DNA of 64,000 nucleotides from Limnothrix sp. FACHB-406 (GCF_014698235.1 NZ_JACJSP010000011.1:1-64000); one strand, 5' to 3'; positions 27,178-41,600 are shown, counted from the stretch's first letter. Made by a program: numbers and translations. Notes: generated by a model from the letters alone, not told the origin.

Positions 27178-28152
27178 TTAAGGACTAGGGGCGGGTTCTG
27201 GGATCGGGGCGGCGCGGTTTGGCAGTTCCTGAAGGCTTCCTTGGCGGAAGGTGCGATCGCCCTGATAACCCGACAAATCCGCCAGGCGATCGAGTGGAGT
27301 CACCCCTTCATAGAGCTTGCCGCCAATTTTCCAGGAGGGGAAACTGCGAATTCCCGCCGCCCGACAAAGATCCGGTTTGGCGTTCTTGCCGTTGGGATCA
27401 CACTCCACATAGGGCAGCTTTGCGGCCGCCTCCTTGCCAAACAGTTCTTTCTGCTCGTGGCAGTGGGGACACCAATAGGCTCCAAATTCCTGCGCCCCTG
27501 CTTTGGTCAGGTGCTCGGCTAAAGCAATTTCCGCTGGGCCGGAAGTGGTCTTGATGGTGAACATTTCCGAGCCGTTGGAACTGGATCCGCTGGGAGTGGC
27601 ATAGACCCCCAAGGTTCCCACCAGTGTGATGATGGCCAGCCCGATCGCCGTAAAAATGGGTTTCCCTAAATCATCCCAACGGCGACTGCTGAGGGCCAGG
27701 CCAAACAGCGACAGGGAAAAGAACGCCGACCCCAAACAATAGAGACAAGTCTCGCGAATTTCCGAGACCATCACATACATCAAATAGCCGCTGAACGTGG
27801 CCATCGCTGCGCCGCCCGCCACCAACAGCAAGCCGCTCCACTCTTCAATCTGCACTTGCAGATCCTTACGGGCCTGTTGGGTTACCAGGGGAGCCAGCGC
27901 CAACAACAACATCGCGCCATAGCCCAACATTCCAATCAGCGGCAGCGGTATCCCCAACACCTCGGCATAGGGACTGTTCAGGACGCGATCGCACCCTTCT
28001 GTGGGGCAAGCCGCCTTTGCGCCCGTTAACTTCACCACGGTTAGATAGCTGGTGAGCACCAAACCGGTTCCGGCGATGCCCGCAATTACGGTGCGACCGT
28101 GGCGATGGAGCCAAGGCAGTTGGCGGCGGCGTTTTGTGCTAGAAGCAGTCAT
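27178..28152 (-). CDS. VKOR-thioredoxin fusion (disulfide-forming oxidoreductase)
   Basis: A 324-aa membrane protein that generates disulfides for exported proteins and passes electrons to quinone. The VKOR domain (residues 18-185) has four to five transmembrane helices, the loop cysteines Cys49/Cys54 (ACPTEGC) and the quinone-side pair Cys136/Cys139 (CLYC). The C-terminal periplasmic thioredoxin-like domain (200-310) has the active site WCPHC (Cys228/Cys231) and a second Cys pair (ECDPNGKNAKPDLC). The fusion is typical for cyanobacteria. ATG 28152 gives the usual short basic N-terminus. Its likely clients include the Cys-rich secreted protein encoded at 9603. Confidence 0.94.
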   Translation of the reverse strand: MTASSTKRRRQLPWLHRHGRTVIAGIAGTGLVLTSYLTVVKLTGAKAACPTEGCDRVLNSPYAEVLGIPLPLIGMLGYGAMLLLALAPLVTQQARKDLQVQIEEWSGLLLVAGGAAMATFSGYLMYVMVSEIRETCLYCLGSAFFSLSLFGLALSSRRWDDLGKPIFTAIGLAIITLVGTLGVYATPSGSSSNGSEMFTIKTTSGPAEIALAEHLTKAGAQEFGAYWCPHCHEQKELFGKEAAAKLPYVECDPNGKNAKPDLCRAAGIRSFPSWKIGGKLYEGVTPLDRLADLSGYQGDRTFRQGSLQELPNRAAPIPEPAPSP

Positions 28153-28340
28153 GGCAAGGCACAGAGAACCATCTCGATCGGGATACGGCAGAGCCGTCAC
28201 TACAGACTTCAGGGTAGCGAACGGCCTTACCGCTGTCTAGGAAGGTCAACGAATCATTGCTTGATGGTGCGCAAATGACCGGCCGAATGGGCCAGAAAAA
28301 GCGATCAAAACGCAGAAAAGAGACAAAAGAAAAAGAGACA

Positions 28341-28369
28341 AAAAAGATGGCCAATGCTCAGCACTGGCC
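28341..28369 (-). terminator. Rho-independent terminator of acsF
   Basis: On the minus strand GGCCAGTGC pairs with GCATTGGCC (one G-U pair, TGA loop, positions 28349-28369) and is followed by ATCTTTTTTG. It lies 48 bp past the acsF stop. Confidence 0.88.
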
Positions 28370-28417
28370 ACCCAATCAGCTCGAAATGACAGTCAAATCA
28401 GGGCTAATTTCCGAGTT

Positions 28418-29488
28418 CTAGCGAGCCACCGACCAATTTTGGTCAACCCGGATGGGCGGCATCAGGAACAGGGCAATGAGCTGCCAAGCCGTGTTCAAAA
28501 TCAACGGCAACTTTTGCAGGGTCTTCACGAAGCCCGGTTCGTTCGAGGCAGCGATTTCACCCAACTTGATGTTGTTGGCGGCACAGCGATCAAGCCGCTC
28601 ATAGAACTCAGGGTTCTCCACATCCAGGACGATCGGGAACACCCGACCCGCCGTTTCGTTGGTCTTCTTAATCACTTCGATGTCATAGTCGCGAGCGTTC
28701 AGCCCGATCGCCGCGTAGAACCCGCTCCGTTGCAGATCGTTCAAGAACATCGTCGCAAACACCGACAGCAGGAAGAACCGGCACCAGAGACGGGCTTTCC
28801 AATCGTTCAAGAATTGGGGATTGGCCCGCAGCACCGCATCGAAAAAGTCGCCGTGGCGGTTCTCGTCTTGGCACCAGTTTTCAAAGAAGCGGAAGATCGG
28901 ATAAATCCGGTCTTCGGGATTCTTTTCCAGGTGGCGATAGATCGTGATGTAGCGCCAGTAGCCGATCTTTTCCGACAGGTAGGTCGCGTAGAAGATGAAC
29001 TTCGGTGCGAAGTAGGTGTAGCTCTTGCTTTGGGTCAGGAAGCCCAAATCTAGCGACAGGTTGAAGTCCGTCATCGCCTTGTTCAGGAAGCCCGCATGGC
29101 GTGCTTCATCCCGCGACATCAGCTCAAACCCTTCGGCCAGCACCGGGTTTTTGCCCTTCAGTTTCCGCGACAGTTCCTTGTAAAGCAAGAAGCCCGAAAA
29201 CTCAGCGGTGCAGGAGCGCTCCAGAAACTCAATGAACAGCTCGCGGGTTTTGCCGTCAATGTGATCCCAGCTTTGGTTGAACTCCTCATCGCGCACGAAG
29301 TGGTGGCGGTTATAGTCCACCCGAAATTCTTCGATGATCGCTTGGAGTTCCTCTTCGTTGGCGGAGATATCCATCGCCGCCATTTCTTCGAAGTTGGTGG
29401 TGTAGAAGCGCGGCGTGAGGATCGTGTCCTTGGCGGGAACTTTGACTCCCGGCTGGACGGCTTGCGGTTTTTGGGGAGTGCTAACCAT
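28418..29488 (-). CDS. acsF: Mg-protoporphyrin IX monomethyl ester oxidative cyclase
   Basis: AcsF is the diiron subunit of the aerobic cyclase that forms the fifth ring of chlorophyll (Mg-protoporphyrin IX monomethyl ester to divinyl protochlorophyllide). The 356-aa protein has the two ligand sets of the family: E in [12 protein letters not shown], ExxH in RDEARHAGF, and the second pair in [11 protein letters not shown]. Length and the N-terminal [16 protein letters not shown] are standard. It is a single gene with a strong terminator. An oxygen-requiring enzyme implies an oxic lifestyle; low-oxygen paralogues are not in the window. Confidence 0.97.
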   Translation of the reverse strand: MVSTPQKPQAVQPGVKVPAKDTILTPRFYTTNFEEMAAMDISANEEELQAIIEEFRVDYNRHHFVRDEEFNQSWDHIDGKTRELFIEFLERSCTAEFSGFLLYKELSRKLKGKNPVLAEGFELMSRDEARHAGFLNKAMTDFNLSLDLGFLTQSKSYTYFAPKFIFYATYLSEKIGYWRYITIYRHLEKNPEDRIYPIFRFFENWCQDENRHGDFFDAVLRANPQFLNDWKARLWCRFFLLSVFATMFLNDLQRSGFYAAIGLNARDYDIEVIKKTNETAGRVFPIVLDVENPEFYERLDRCAANNIKLGEIAASNEPGFVKTLQKLPLILNTAWQLIALFLMPPIRVDQNWSVAR

Positions 29489-29871
29489 GAATTGCTTAGT
29501 GCGATCGAGGTACGGGTTGGGCGGATGACTGAGCCAGACAGGATCTGGATCGATCTGACTGGCGCAATCTGAACGGATCTAACGGATCTATCAGCGTGCT
29601 AGGGAAGGGTCGTCAACGGGATGATCAGCAGCGATTTTTTCCTGACAACTGCACAGCGGTTGTGTGGGATCAAAGGCTGCGTTGGAATTTTAAAAACGGC
29701 TTGCCAAAGATCACTAAAGATCAAAAGCCTTAAAAAAACTGTTGTTTAGTCTATCAATCTCCTTTGGGGGGATGGGGGATGGGATATGAAGAGTTACAAC
29801 AACAGGTAACAATCTGCAACAAATCTCAACTTCTAATTGCCCTAAAGTGCCCAATTGCCTGCTGATCCCCC
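29489..29871. other. Spacer between hisD and acsF
   Basis: 383 bp, no gene. It should hold the acsF promoter. An inverted repeat GTTAC-8 nt-GTAAC lies at 29793-29810, about 305 bp upstream of acsF, and a small ACAAC/GTTGT stem near 29645-29664. Confidence 0.5.
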
Positions 29872-31182
29872 CTATCGTTCGGGACTGGGGCGATCGGTGC
29901 GCACCTTCACGGAATAGCCATGGGACGGCAGACCCTCCGCTTCCGCCAATGCCTGCACCGCCGAAGACACGGACGACAGGGCCCCGGCGGAATAGGAAAT
30001 GATGCTGGAGTGCTTCATGAAGGTTTCCGTGCTCAGGGGCGAGGCATAGCGGGCTGCGCCGGAGGTGGGCAGGGTGTGATTGGGGCCCGCGAGGTAGTCG
30101 CCCACTGCTTCCGGCGTGGAGTGGCCCAGGAAGATGGCTCCGGCATGTTTAATCCGCTCCAGCAGATCCCAGGGTTCCGCCACTTCCAATTCCAAGTGTT
30201 CCGGTGCAAATTCGTTGGACAATTCCGCCGCCAGCTCCAGCGTTTCCACCACGACGACCAGGCCGAAATGGGCGATCGCCTTTTCCGTATCAATCCGCCG
30301 AGGATGATCCGCCAGTTGATCCTTGACCTCGTTCACCACCTTTCCGGCCAGGTCGCCATCGGTGGTGATCAAGATTGCGGCGGCCATGGGGTCATGCTCA
30401 GCCTGGGCTAGCAGGTCGGCGGCCAGGTGGGTGGGGTCAGCGGTGCGATCGGCAATCACGAGCACTTCTGAGGGCCCAGCGAGGGAGTCAATGCCCACCG
30501 TGCCGTAGACTTGCCCCTTGGCCAACATCACGTAAACATTGCCCGGGCCGGTGATCACGTCCACTTTCGGAATCGTTTCCGTCCCGTAGGCGAGGGCGGC
30601 GATCGCCTGGGCCCCGCCCACCCGGTAAATTTCCGTCACGCCCGCCTCTTGGGCCGCCACCAGCACGGCCGGGTTCAAAGCACCCCCGGGGCCCGGCGGG
30701 GTCACCATCACAATTCGCTCCACCCCGGCCACCTTGGCCGGAATCGCATTCATCAGCACGGTGCTGGGATAGGCAGCCCGCCCACCGGGAACGTAGAGAC
30801 CAGCGCGATCGACCGGCGTGTAGCGCTTGCCCAAGACCACATCTCGATCGCCAAATTGCACCCAGCTTTTGGGAACGCGCAGCCGGTGAAACTCCTCAAT
30901 TTGTCGGCTCGCCAGTTGGATCGCCGACAGGAGTTCCTTAGAAACCTGTTGGTAGGCCGCATCCAGTTCCGACCCCGTGACGCGAAGTTGCTCGGCAGTT
31001 AAAATCTGCTTGTCAAACTCTTCCGTGTAGGCTAACAAGGCCCGATCGCCTTGGCGCTTCACGGTTTGGAGGATCTGACGCACGGTGGCTTCCTTATGCG
31101 TCACCTGCTCATCGTGGGTGCGATCGCAAATCCGCCGTAGCTCCGACCGGGCCTCGGCCAATTCGGTAATAATTCGCAACAT
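29872..31182 (-). CDS. hisD: Histidinol dehydrogenase
   Basis: HisD carries out the last two steps of histidine synthesis, L-histidinol to L-histidine, with NAD and zinc. The 436-aa protein has the NAD-binding GPGNVYVMLAKGQVYGTVGID segment split over positions 30440-30545 and the zinc/catalytic motifs LLAQAEHDP and GHSTPEAVGDYLAGPNH. ATG 31182 (MLRIITELAEAR) fits the family; 99 more open codons upstream to 31479 have no family resemblance. No other his gene is adjacent, as is usual in cyanobacteria. Confidence 0.96.
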   Translation of the reverse strand: MLRIITELAEARSELRRICDRTHDEQVTHKEATVRQILQTVKRQGDRALLAYTEEFDKQILTAEQLRVTGSELDAAYQQVSKELLSAIQLASRQIEEFHRLRVPKSWVQFGDRDVVLGKRYTPVDRAGLYVPGGRAAYPSTVLMNAIPAKVAGVERIVMVTPPGPGGALNPAVLVAAQEAGVTEIYRVGGAQAIAALAYGTETIPKVDVITGPGNVYVMLAKGQVYGTVGIDSLAGPSEVLVIADRTADPTHLAADLLAQAEHDPMAAAILITTDGDLAGKVVNEVKDQLADHPRRIDTEKAIAHFGLVVVVETLELAAELSNEFAPEHLELEVAEPWDLLERIKHAGAIFLGHSTPEAVGDYLAGPNHTLPTSGAARYASPLSTETFMKHSSIISYSAGALSSVSSAVQALAEAEGLPSHGYSVKVRTDRPSPER

Positions 31183-31755
31183 GGAGTCTTCGCGTCCTGG
31201 TCGTCCAATTCGGCGACCTCGCAGCGCCCCGTGGCTACCGACGAGATCGGCGTAGTCATCATTATAGAAACACTCGGCAGCCTGAAAACCTTGGCTCCTG
31301 AGAGCAAGGCTTAAAAAGCGATCGGGATTCTGGCGCGATCGCCGGGCTAATGCGGTGAGTATTAAAACATTTTTTAACAAAATTCCGGAGTTCTTTGCAC
31401 GAGTTCCGGCAGTGGGTGTTATTATGGATCGCCGGGCAGTTCCAACACCGTCCAATCTCTCCTTGTCCAGCCTTGCCAAAGGGTGACCGCCAGAGCCGAA
31501 ATTTTTTCTTGCTCACCAGCGTCACGACTCACCAGGCCCAAGGAACAGTGCCGATGCTTCTTGACCGCTCATTGTAGCGGTGTCAGCCTGCGGAGCGACC
31601 CTGAGACTTTTCCTGGTCTCATCCTAGAACGAAGGCGCGGAAGACTCGACCACGAGAAACAAGCAAGAACCCAAATCCTCTGGTTTGGGTGTCCCCCTTG
31701 CCCCGGCATGGGAATCTAGTGTCAACGTTGCAATCGAAATCCTAAGAGATCGACC
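31183..31755. other. Divergent spacer hisD / rpsT
   Basis: About 570 bp holding the promoters of hisD and of the large rpsT-tatD-rpo operon. Two short hairpins lie in the probable rpsT leader (31564-31621). No gene recognised. Confidence 0.55.
31564..31621 (+). promoter_or_regulatory. Two hairpins in the rpsT leader
   Basis: ACCGCT/AGCGGT (31564-31569 with 31576-31581) and TGAGAC/GTCTCA (31602-31607 with 31616-31621) can form two 6-bp stems 135-190 nt before the rpsT start. S20 operons are often autoregulated through their leader in other bacteria; whether this applies here is inference. Confidence 0.35.
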
Positions 31756-32046
31756 GTGGCTAATATTAAGTCTGCAATCAAGCGCGTTCAGATCGCAGAG
31801 CGTAATCGACTGCGTAATAAAGCTTATAAGTCGGCGGTGCGAACCCTGACCAAGAAATATCTGTCGTCGGTGGATGCTTACGCGGCTAACCCTTCGCCGG
31901 AAGCCCTGGAAGCTGTCCAAGCCAATCTGTCCAACGCCGCCAGCAAAATTGACAAGGCCGTGAAGCGGGGTGTTTATCACCGCAACAACGCCGCGCGCAA
32001 AAAGTCGAAGTTGGCCAGCTACCTGAAGAAGGCTGTCGCTGCTTAA
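31756..32046 (+). CDS. rpsT: 30S ribosomal protein S20
   Basis: A 96-aa, Lys/Arg/Ala-rich helical protein ([20 protein letters not shown]…) that binds 16S rRNA. The start is GTG. It is the first gene of a plus-strand operon rpsT-tatD-rpoB-rpoC1-rpoC2, a conserved cyanobacterial order. A GTG start in a highly expressed gene may limit its translation relative to the downstream genes. Confidence 0.97.
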   Translation: MANIKSAIKRVQIAERNRLRNKAYKSAVRTLTKKYLSSVDAYAANPSPEALEAVQANLSNAASKIDKAVKRGVYHRNNAARKKSKLASYLKKAVAA

Positions 32047-32150
32047 GGGTTGGTTGGGCGATGGGGCCTCGCCACCCTTGGTGCGTTGTCCATCGCTGAC
32101 TGAGACTGCTGGGCTGAGATCCCAAGCATTAACCCTTAGCCGTAGTCGAG

Positions 32151-32975
32151 GTGGGTAAACGCGCCGTGAAAGCGATCGACACGCACGTTCACGTTAATTT
32201 TCCCAACTTTAGTGATGATTTCAGCGCCGTTCGCCAGCGTTGGTTGGCGGCCGGCGTTGACGCGTTGGTTCACGCTTGTGTGCATCCGGGCGAGTTTGGG
32301 GCGATTCAGGCGATCGCTCAGGCTTGCCCTGAAGTGTTTTTCGCCGTTGGGCTACACCCACTGGAGGCGGAACATCAGTGGCAAGAGGCGTTGGGCGAGC
32401 AAATTCGCACCTTGGCTCAATCGGATCCGAAGGTGGTGGCCATTGGTGAAACCGGTCTCGACTTCTATAAATCAACGGCCCATCAAGTGCAGTTGGCGGC
32501 CTTTGGGGCCCAGCTTGATTTGGCCAGCGATTTGGGTCTGCCGGTGATCATCCATTGCCGCGACGCTGCTGAGGAAATGCTTGCGTTTCTGCGCGATCGC
32601 CCGGGTTGTCCGGCGGGAGTTTTGCACTGCTGGGGAGGTACCCCTCAGCAGGCATTGCAGTTTGTGGAGCTTGGGTTTCACATCAGCTTCAGCGGCACGG
32701 TCACCTTCAAGAATGCCCCAGACATTCAGGAATCCGCCAAGGTAGTGCCGCTCGATCGCCTGTTGGTGGAAACGGATTGCCCATTTTTGGCTCCCGTTCC
32801 CCATCGCGGTCGTCGCAATGAACCGGCCTACGTGGTTTCGGTGCTCAACCAGGTAGCCGCCCTGCGGAATCTTGACCCGATCGCCCTGGGTGAGCAGACC
32901 AGCGCCAATGCTCGCCAGTTGTTCCGACTGCCCCAGTCGATCGAACCCACCGTTCCCGCCCTGGCCCTCGCCTAG
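32151..32975 (+). CDS. tatD: TatD-family metal-dependent hydrolase / deoxyribonuclease
   Basis: A 274-aa TIM-barrel amidohydrolase. Metal ligands are visible in DTHVHVNF (near the N-terminus), [24 protein letters not shown] and [10 protein letters not shown]. TatD enzymes are 3'-5' exonucleases linked to DNA repair. The start is GTG 32151, or GTG 32166 if MKAIDTHVH is the true N-terminus, which fits the family slightly better. It lies 104 bp after rpsT and about 140 bp before rpoB in the same direction. Confidence 0.93.
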   Translation: MGKRAVKAIDTHVHVNFPNFSDDFSAVRQRWLAAGVDALVHACVHPGEFGAIQAIAQACPEVFFAVGLHPLEAEHQWQEALGEQIRTLAQSDPKVVAIGETGLDFYKSTAHQVQLAAFGAQLDLASDLGLPVIIHCRDAAEEMLAFLRDRPGCPAGVLHCWGGTPQQALQFVELGFHISFSGTVTFKNAPDIQESAKVVPLDRLLVETDCPFLAPVPHRGRRNEPAYVVSVLNQVAALRNLDPIALGEQTSANARQLFRLPQSIEPTVPALALA

Positions 32976-33115
32976 GGCCCCGCAGCCGGGCCGGGCGATC
33001 GCCCCTGCGATTTGCCCCTTGCCAAGCCCGGTCACCGTTGTTTTGCTGCTGTTTTGCTGCCCGCGTTCCATCTGCCAACGGGTTTGCACTTGGCATCACC
33101 GCCCCCAGGAGACGC

Positions 33116-36415
<3,300 letters not shown>

Positions 36416-36432
36416 GGTGTGAGTTCTGCGGA

Positions 36433-36469
36433 TCGATCGCCCCCTGAATGTTCTGTCTGGGGCGATCGA
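36433..36469 (+). other. Hairpin in the rpoB-rpoC1 spacer
   Basis: TCGATCGCCCC (36433-36443) pairs perfectly over 11 bp with GGGGCGATCGA (36459-36469) around a 15-nt loop. It starts 17 bp after the rpoB stop and ends 45 bp before the rpoC1 start. There is no T tract, so it is more likely a processing or stability element than a terminator. A similar element occupies the next rpo spacer. Confidence 0.8.
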
Positions 36470-36514
36470 CCCAATCCCGTTTGCCTGCTGATTGCCCACC
36501 GTCACCGAACAACC

Positions 36515-38593
36515 ATGTCGAAACTCAAGCAGCGCTTTGACTACGTAAAGATCGGCATCGCCTCGCCCGAGCGGATTCGCCAATGGGGCGAGCGTACCTT
36601 GCCCAACGGTCAAATCGTCGGTGAAGTGACCAAGCCCGAAACGATCAACTACCGCACCCTGAAGCCCGAAATGGACGGGCTATTCTGCGAGCGGATTTTT
36701 GGCCCCGCCAAGGATTGGGAATGCCACTGTGGCAAATACAAGCGGGTGCGCCACCGCGGTATTGTCTGCGAACGTTGCGGCGTGGAAGTGACCGAATCGC
36801 GGGTGCGTCGTCACCGGATGGGCTTCATCAAACTGGCGGCCCCCGTCACCCACGTTTGGTATCTGAAGGGGATCCCCAGTTACATGGCGATCCTGTTGGA
36901 TATGCCCCTGCGCGATGTGGAGCAGGTGGTGTACTTCAACTCCTACGTGGTGCTCGATCCGGGCAATGCGGCGGATCTCAGCTACAAGCAACTGCTGAGC
37001 GAAGAGCAGTGGATTGAAATTGAAGATCGCCTCTACGCCGATGACTCGGATCTCGAAGGCGTGGAAGTGGGCATCGGGGCCGAAGCGATTCAGCGCCTGT
37101 TGCAGGATATTCCCCTGGAGCAGGAAGCCGAGCGCTTGCGGGAAGAAATTGCCACGGCCAAGGGGCAAAAGCGGGCCAAGTTGATCAAGCGCCTGCGGGT
37201 GATTGACAACTTTGTGGCCACCGGGGCCAAGGCCGAGTGGATGGTGCTGGATGTGATTCCGGTGATCCCGCCCGACCTGCGACCGATGGTGCAGTTGGAT
37301 GGGGGTCGGTTTGCCACCTCGGACTTGAATGATCTCTATCGTCGGGTGATTAACCGCAACAACCGGTTGGCTCGCTTGCAAGAGATCCTGGCTCCGGAAA
37401 TCATTGTCCGCAACGAAAAGCGGATGTTGCAAGAAGCCGTTGATGCGCTGATTGATAACGGTCGGCGCGGTCGGACGGTGGTGGGAGCCAACAACCGCCC
37501 CCTGAAGTCCCTGTCGGACATCATTGAAGGGAAACAGGGTCGCTTCCGCCAAAACCTGCTGGGTAAACGGGTGGACTACTCCGGCCGTTCCGTAATCGTG
37601 GTCGGGCCGAATCTGAAGATTCACCAATGCGGTCTGCCCCGGGAAATGGCGATCGAGCTGTTCCAGCCCTTCGTGATTCACCGGCTGATCAAGCAAGGGT
37701 TGGTCAACAACATCAAGGCCGCCAAGAAGATGATCCAGCGCAACGATCCCGCCGTGTGGGATGTGCTGGAAGAGGTGATTGACGGCCACCCGGTGATGCT
37801 GAACCGCGCTCCGACCCTGCACCGGTTGGGGATTCAGGCCTTTGAGCCGATTCTGGTGGATGGGCGTGCCATTCAGTTGCACCCGTTGGTTTGTCCGGCC
37901 TTTAACGCGGACTTTGACGGTGACCAAATGGCGGTACACGTGCCCCTGTCGTTGGAAGCCCAGGCCGAAGCGCGCCTGCTGATGCTGGCTTCTAATAATG
38001 TGCTGTCCCCGGCAACGGGTCGCCCGATTATTACCCCTAGCCAAGACATGGTGTTGGGCTGTTACTACCTAACGGCCGAAAACCCGAACCAGAAGGCCGA
38101 TGTGCTGCGCTACTTTGCCAGCCTGGATGATGCGACGATCGCCTACGATCGGGGCAAGGTGGGCCTCCATACCTATGTTTGGGTGCAGTACAACGGCCCC
38201 GTGGAGCATGACGAGGGCGTTGGGGAGCAGTGGGTGATGGTGGGTGAAGACACCATCGATGTGTCCCTGAATGGTGAAACCCCCGTGATTAACAACGGCC
38301 ATGTGGTGGTGGAAGGCACGGCTTTGGCGGCCGGTGTGAGTGCGCCCGCCACGGGGCAAGTGATTCGGATTACGCCGGAGCAGGTGACGATTCGCGTGGC
38401 CCAGCCGGCCGAGTCGGTGACGATTCCCGCAGGCAGCACCGCCACCACCATCACCCTGGGCAAAAAGACCCGCCGCCCCCTCAGCCTCCGGCGCGAGTGC
38501 GATGGTGAACTGCTGGCCCAATATATCCGCACCACGCCGGGGCGCATTTTGCTGAACCAAACGATTCAACAGGCTGTCCTCAGCATCGGCTAA
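36515..38593 (+). CDS. rpoC1: DNA-directed RNA polymerase subunit γ (RpoC1), extended
   Basis: RpoC1 is the N-terminal part of split β'. Zinc ligands lie in [20 protein letters not shown] (about 70-89) and the Mg-binding catalytic motif NADFDGDQM at about 463-471. The start is ATG 36515 ([20 protein letters not shown]). The product is 692 aa, about 65 longer than the usual 620-630 aa. The excess lies between [10 protein letters not shown] (about 555-564) and the conserved end [11 protein letters not shown] (about 667): this segment is roughly 100 aa and Val/Thr/Gly/Pro-rich ([20 protein letters not shown], then [20 protein letters not shown]), where other RpoC1 proteins have about 40. Confidence 0.97.
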   Translation: MSKLKQRFDYVKIGIASPERIRQWGERTLPNGQIVGEVTKPETINYRTLKPEMDGLFCERIFGPAKDWECHCGKYKRVRHRGIVCERCGVEVTESRVRRHRMGFIKLAAPVTHVWYLKGIPSYMAILLDMPLRDVEQVVYFNSYVVLDPGNAADLSYKQLLSEEQWIEIEDRLYADDSDLEGVEVGIGAEAIQRLLQDIPLEQEAERLREEIATAKGQKRAKLIKRLRVIDNFVATGAKAEWMVLDVIPVIPPDLRPMVQLDGGRFATSDLNDLYRRVINRNNRLARLQEILAPEIIVRNEKRMLQEAVDALIDNGRRGRTVVGANNRPLKSLSDIIEGKQGRFRQNLLGKRVDYSGRSVIVVGPNLKIHQCGLPREMAIELFQPFVIHRLIKQGLVNNIKAAKKMIQRNDPAVWDVLEEVIDGHPVMLNRAPTLHRLGIQAFEPILVDGRAIQLHPLVCPAFNADFDGDQMAVHVPLSLEAQAEARLLMLASNNVLSPATGRPIITPSQDMVLGCYYLTAENPNQKADVLRYFASLDDATIAYDRGKVGLHTYVWVQYNGPVEHDEGVGEQWVMVGEDTIDVSLNGETPVINNGHVVVEGTALAAGVSAPATGQVIRITPEQVTIRVAQPAESVTIPAGSTATTITLGKKTRRPLSLRRECDGELLAQYIRTTPGRILLNQTIQQAVLSIG

Positions 38594-38603
38594 TCCAGCC
38601 TGC

Positions 38604-38648
38604 GCGATCGCCCCGTTGGCCCTGGCCCCGATCGGGGCGATCGCTTTT
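38604..38648 (+). other. Hairpin in the rpoC1-rpoC2 spacer
   Basis: GCGATCGCCCC (38604-38614) pairs perfectly over 11 bp with GGGGCGATCGC (38634-38644), followed by TTTT. The 19-nt interior is also GC-rich. It begins 10 bp after the rpoC1 stop and ends about 40 bp before the rpoC2 start. The T tract is short, so partial termination (attenuation of rpoC2) is possible. Confidence 0.8.
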
Positions 38649-38688
38649 CCCTGCTTGGCCCCATCACCGCAACAAGATCGAACCGATC

Positions 38689-41600
38689 ATGGCTGACCAA
38701 CCGACCCAACCCATCTTTTACAACCGCGTGATCCGTAAGGGTCAACTGCGGAACCTGATTGCCTGGGCCTTTACCCACTATGGAACGGCCCGCACCTCCC
38801 AGCTTGCCGATGCCCTAAAGGATCTGGGCTTTAAATTCGCCACCCGTGCCGGGGTCTCGATTAGCGTCGATGACCTGCAAATTCCGCCGATTAAGCGCCA
38901 ACTGCTGGAAGCCGCCGAAGAGGAAATTCGCCGCACAGAAACCAAATATGTGCGCGGGGAAATTACGGAAGTGGAGCGCTTCCAAAAGGTAATCGACACC
39001 TGGAACGGCACCAGCGAAAACCTGAAAGATGAGGTGGTGCGCAACTTTGAATCCAACGATCCCCTGAACTCCGTCTACATGATGGCCTTCTCGGGAGCGC
39101 GGGGGAACCTGTCCCAGGTGCGCCAGTTGGTGGGGATGCGCGGCTTGATGGCGAACCCCCAAGGGGAAATCATCGACTTGCCGATTAAAACCAACTTCCG
39201 CGAAGGGCTGACCGTCACCGAATACATCATTTCCTCCTACGGGGCGCGTAAGGGGTTGGTGGACACGGCGTTGCGCACGGCGGACTCCGGTTACCTAACG
39301 CGCCGGTTGGTGGACGTGTCCCAGGACACGATCATTCGGGAAACCGATTGCGGCACGGAACGGGGGATTCCGGTTCGGGCCATGACCGACGATGAAAAAA
39401 TCCTGATTCCGATTAGCTCCCGACTGTTGGGTCGGGTGGTGGCGGTGGATGTGGTTCATCCGCAAACCGGCGAGGTGCTGGCGGCCCGCAACCAAGACAT
39501 TTCCGATGAGTTGGCCAAGGAAATCGAAGCGGCGGGCGTGGAAGAGGTGATCGTGCGATCGCCCCTGACCTGTGAAGCGGCCCGATCGGTCTGCCAAAAG
39601 TGCTATGGCTGGAGCTTGGCCCACGGCAGCATGGTGGACATGGGTGAAGCGGTGGGGATTATCGCGGCCCAGTCGATCGGGGAACCCGGGACACAGCTCA
39701 CCATGCGCACCTTCCACACGGGGGGTGTCTTCACCGGGGAAGTGGCCGGTCAGATTCGTGCGCCCTTTGATGGGGTGGTCAAATATCCCAAGAACCTGCG
39801 GGCCCGCTCCTTCCGCACCCGCCACGGGGAAGATGCCCTGTTGCTGGAAGCGCCCACCAAACTCACCGTGGAAGCCGGTGGCAAAAAGGAAACCTTCGAA
39901 GCTAGCCAAGGTTCGATCCTGATTGCCCGCAGCGGTGAAGAAGTGAAGCTGGGTCAAATGCTGGTGGAGGTGCAGGCCCAAGGGCGCACCACCCGGAAAT
40001 CCACCGAAAAAGCCACCAAGGACGTGCCTTCGGACATGGCCGGTGAGGTGCTGTTCGATGGAGTCTATCCCGAAGAGAAAAAAGACCGCCAAGGCAACAC
40101 CACCCGGATTGCTCAGCGGAGTGGGCTGATTTGGGTGCTGTCTGGGGAAGTCTACAACCTGCCGCCGGGGGCTGAACCCACGGTCAAAAATGGCAGCGTG
40201 GTAGAGGCCAACAGCATCCTGGCGGAAACCCGCCTGGTGACGGAGCATGGCGGGGTGGTGCGCCTCCCGATCGAGGTGGCCGAAGCCGACGGCAAGGCCG
40301 GCAGCCGAGAAATTGAAATTATCACCGCCTCGGTGTTGCTGAACGAAGCTCGGATCCGCACCGAAAGCGCCCAAGGTCGCGATCACTACCTGATTGAGAC
40401 CGATCGGGGACAACTGTTCTCCCTGATTGCCACCCCCGGCACCAAGGTGTTGCACAACCAAGTGGTGGCCGAGCTGATTGACGACCACTACCGCACCAGC
40501 ACCGGCGGGATTCTGCGCTACTCCGGCGTGGAAGTGGCCAAAAAAGCCAAGGGCAAACAGGGCTATGAAGTGCTCCAAGGGGGCACGCTGCTTTGGATTC
40601 CCGAAGAAACCCACGAAATCAACAAGGACATCTCCCTGTTGATGGTGGAAGACGGCCAGTATGTGGAAGCGGGCACCGAGATCGTCAAGGACATCTTCTG
40701 CCAGAGCGCCGGGATCGTGGAAGTGATCCAAAAGAACGACATTCTGCGGGAAATTTCGATCAAGCCCGGTGATCTGCGGATGGTCGATGATCCGGACTTG
40801 GTGGCCACCGTCGATGGGCAAATCATCACCCCCGGTCAAGACATTATTCCGGGGCTGCCGGCCGAAGAGCTGGTTTGCGTGGAATATGTGGAAACGCCGG
40901 AAGGGTCGGGCCTGTTGCTGCGGCCGGTGATTGAGTTCACTGTGCCCGATGAGCCGGCCGTGCCGAGCCAAGATTCCGCCGAAGAAGCCGGGCGATCGAT
41001 CAAACTGCGGGCCGTTCAGCGGATTCCGTTCAAGGACGGTGAGCGGGTTAAGTCCGTGGAAGGGATTGACCTGCTGCGCACCCAACTGATCCTGGAAATG
41101 GATAAGGGTACGCCGCAGTTGGCCGCCGATATTGAACTGGTGGATGATCCAACGGACGAAGACATCAAGCGCCTGCAACTGGTGATTTTGGAATCCCTGG
41201 TGGTGCGGCGGGATGTGTCGGCGGATCCGACCCAGGGCAGCACCCACACGCGCCTGCTGGTGAAGGATGGCGATCGGGTGGATCCGGGAGCCGTGGTGGC
41301 CCGCACCGAAATCCAAGCCAAAGACGGCGGGGAAGTGCGCGGCATTCGCGGCGACGGGGAAAGCCTGCGGCGTTTGCTGATCATGCGCCCCACCGATCAG
41401 GTGACCGTGGCGACCCAGGCAACTCCGACCGTCAAAGTGGATGACTTGGTGGTGGCGGGCAAGAGCGAAATTGCGCCCGGCCAGGTCAGCGCCGAATCGG
41501 GCCAAGTGCTGTCGATCGGGGAAGATCACCTGGTGTTGCGGGTGGCACGCCCCTACCGCGTGTCCTCCCAAGCCGTGTTGCACATTGACGATGGCGACTT

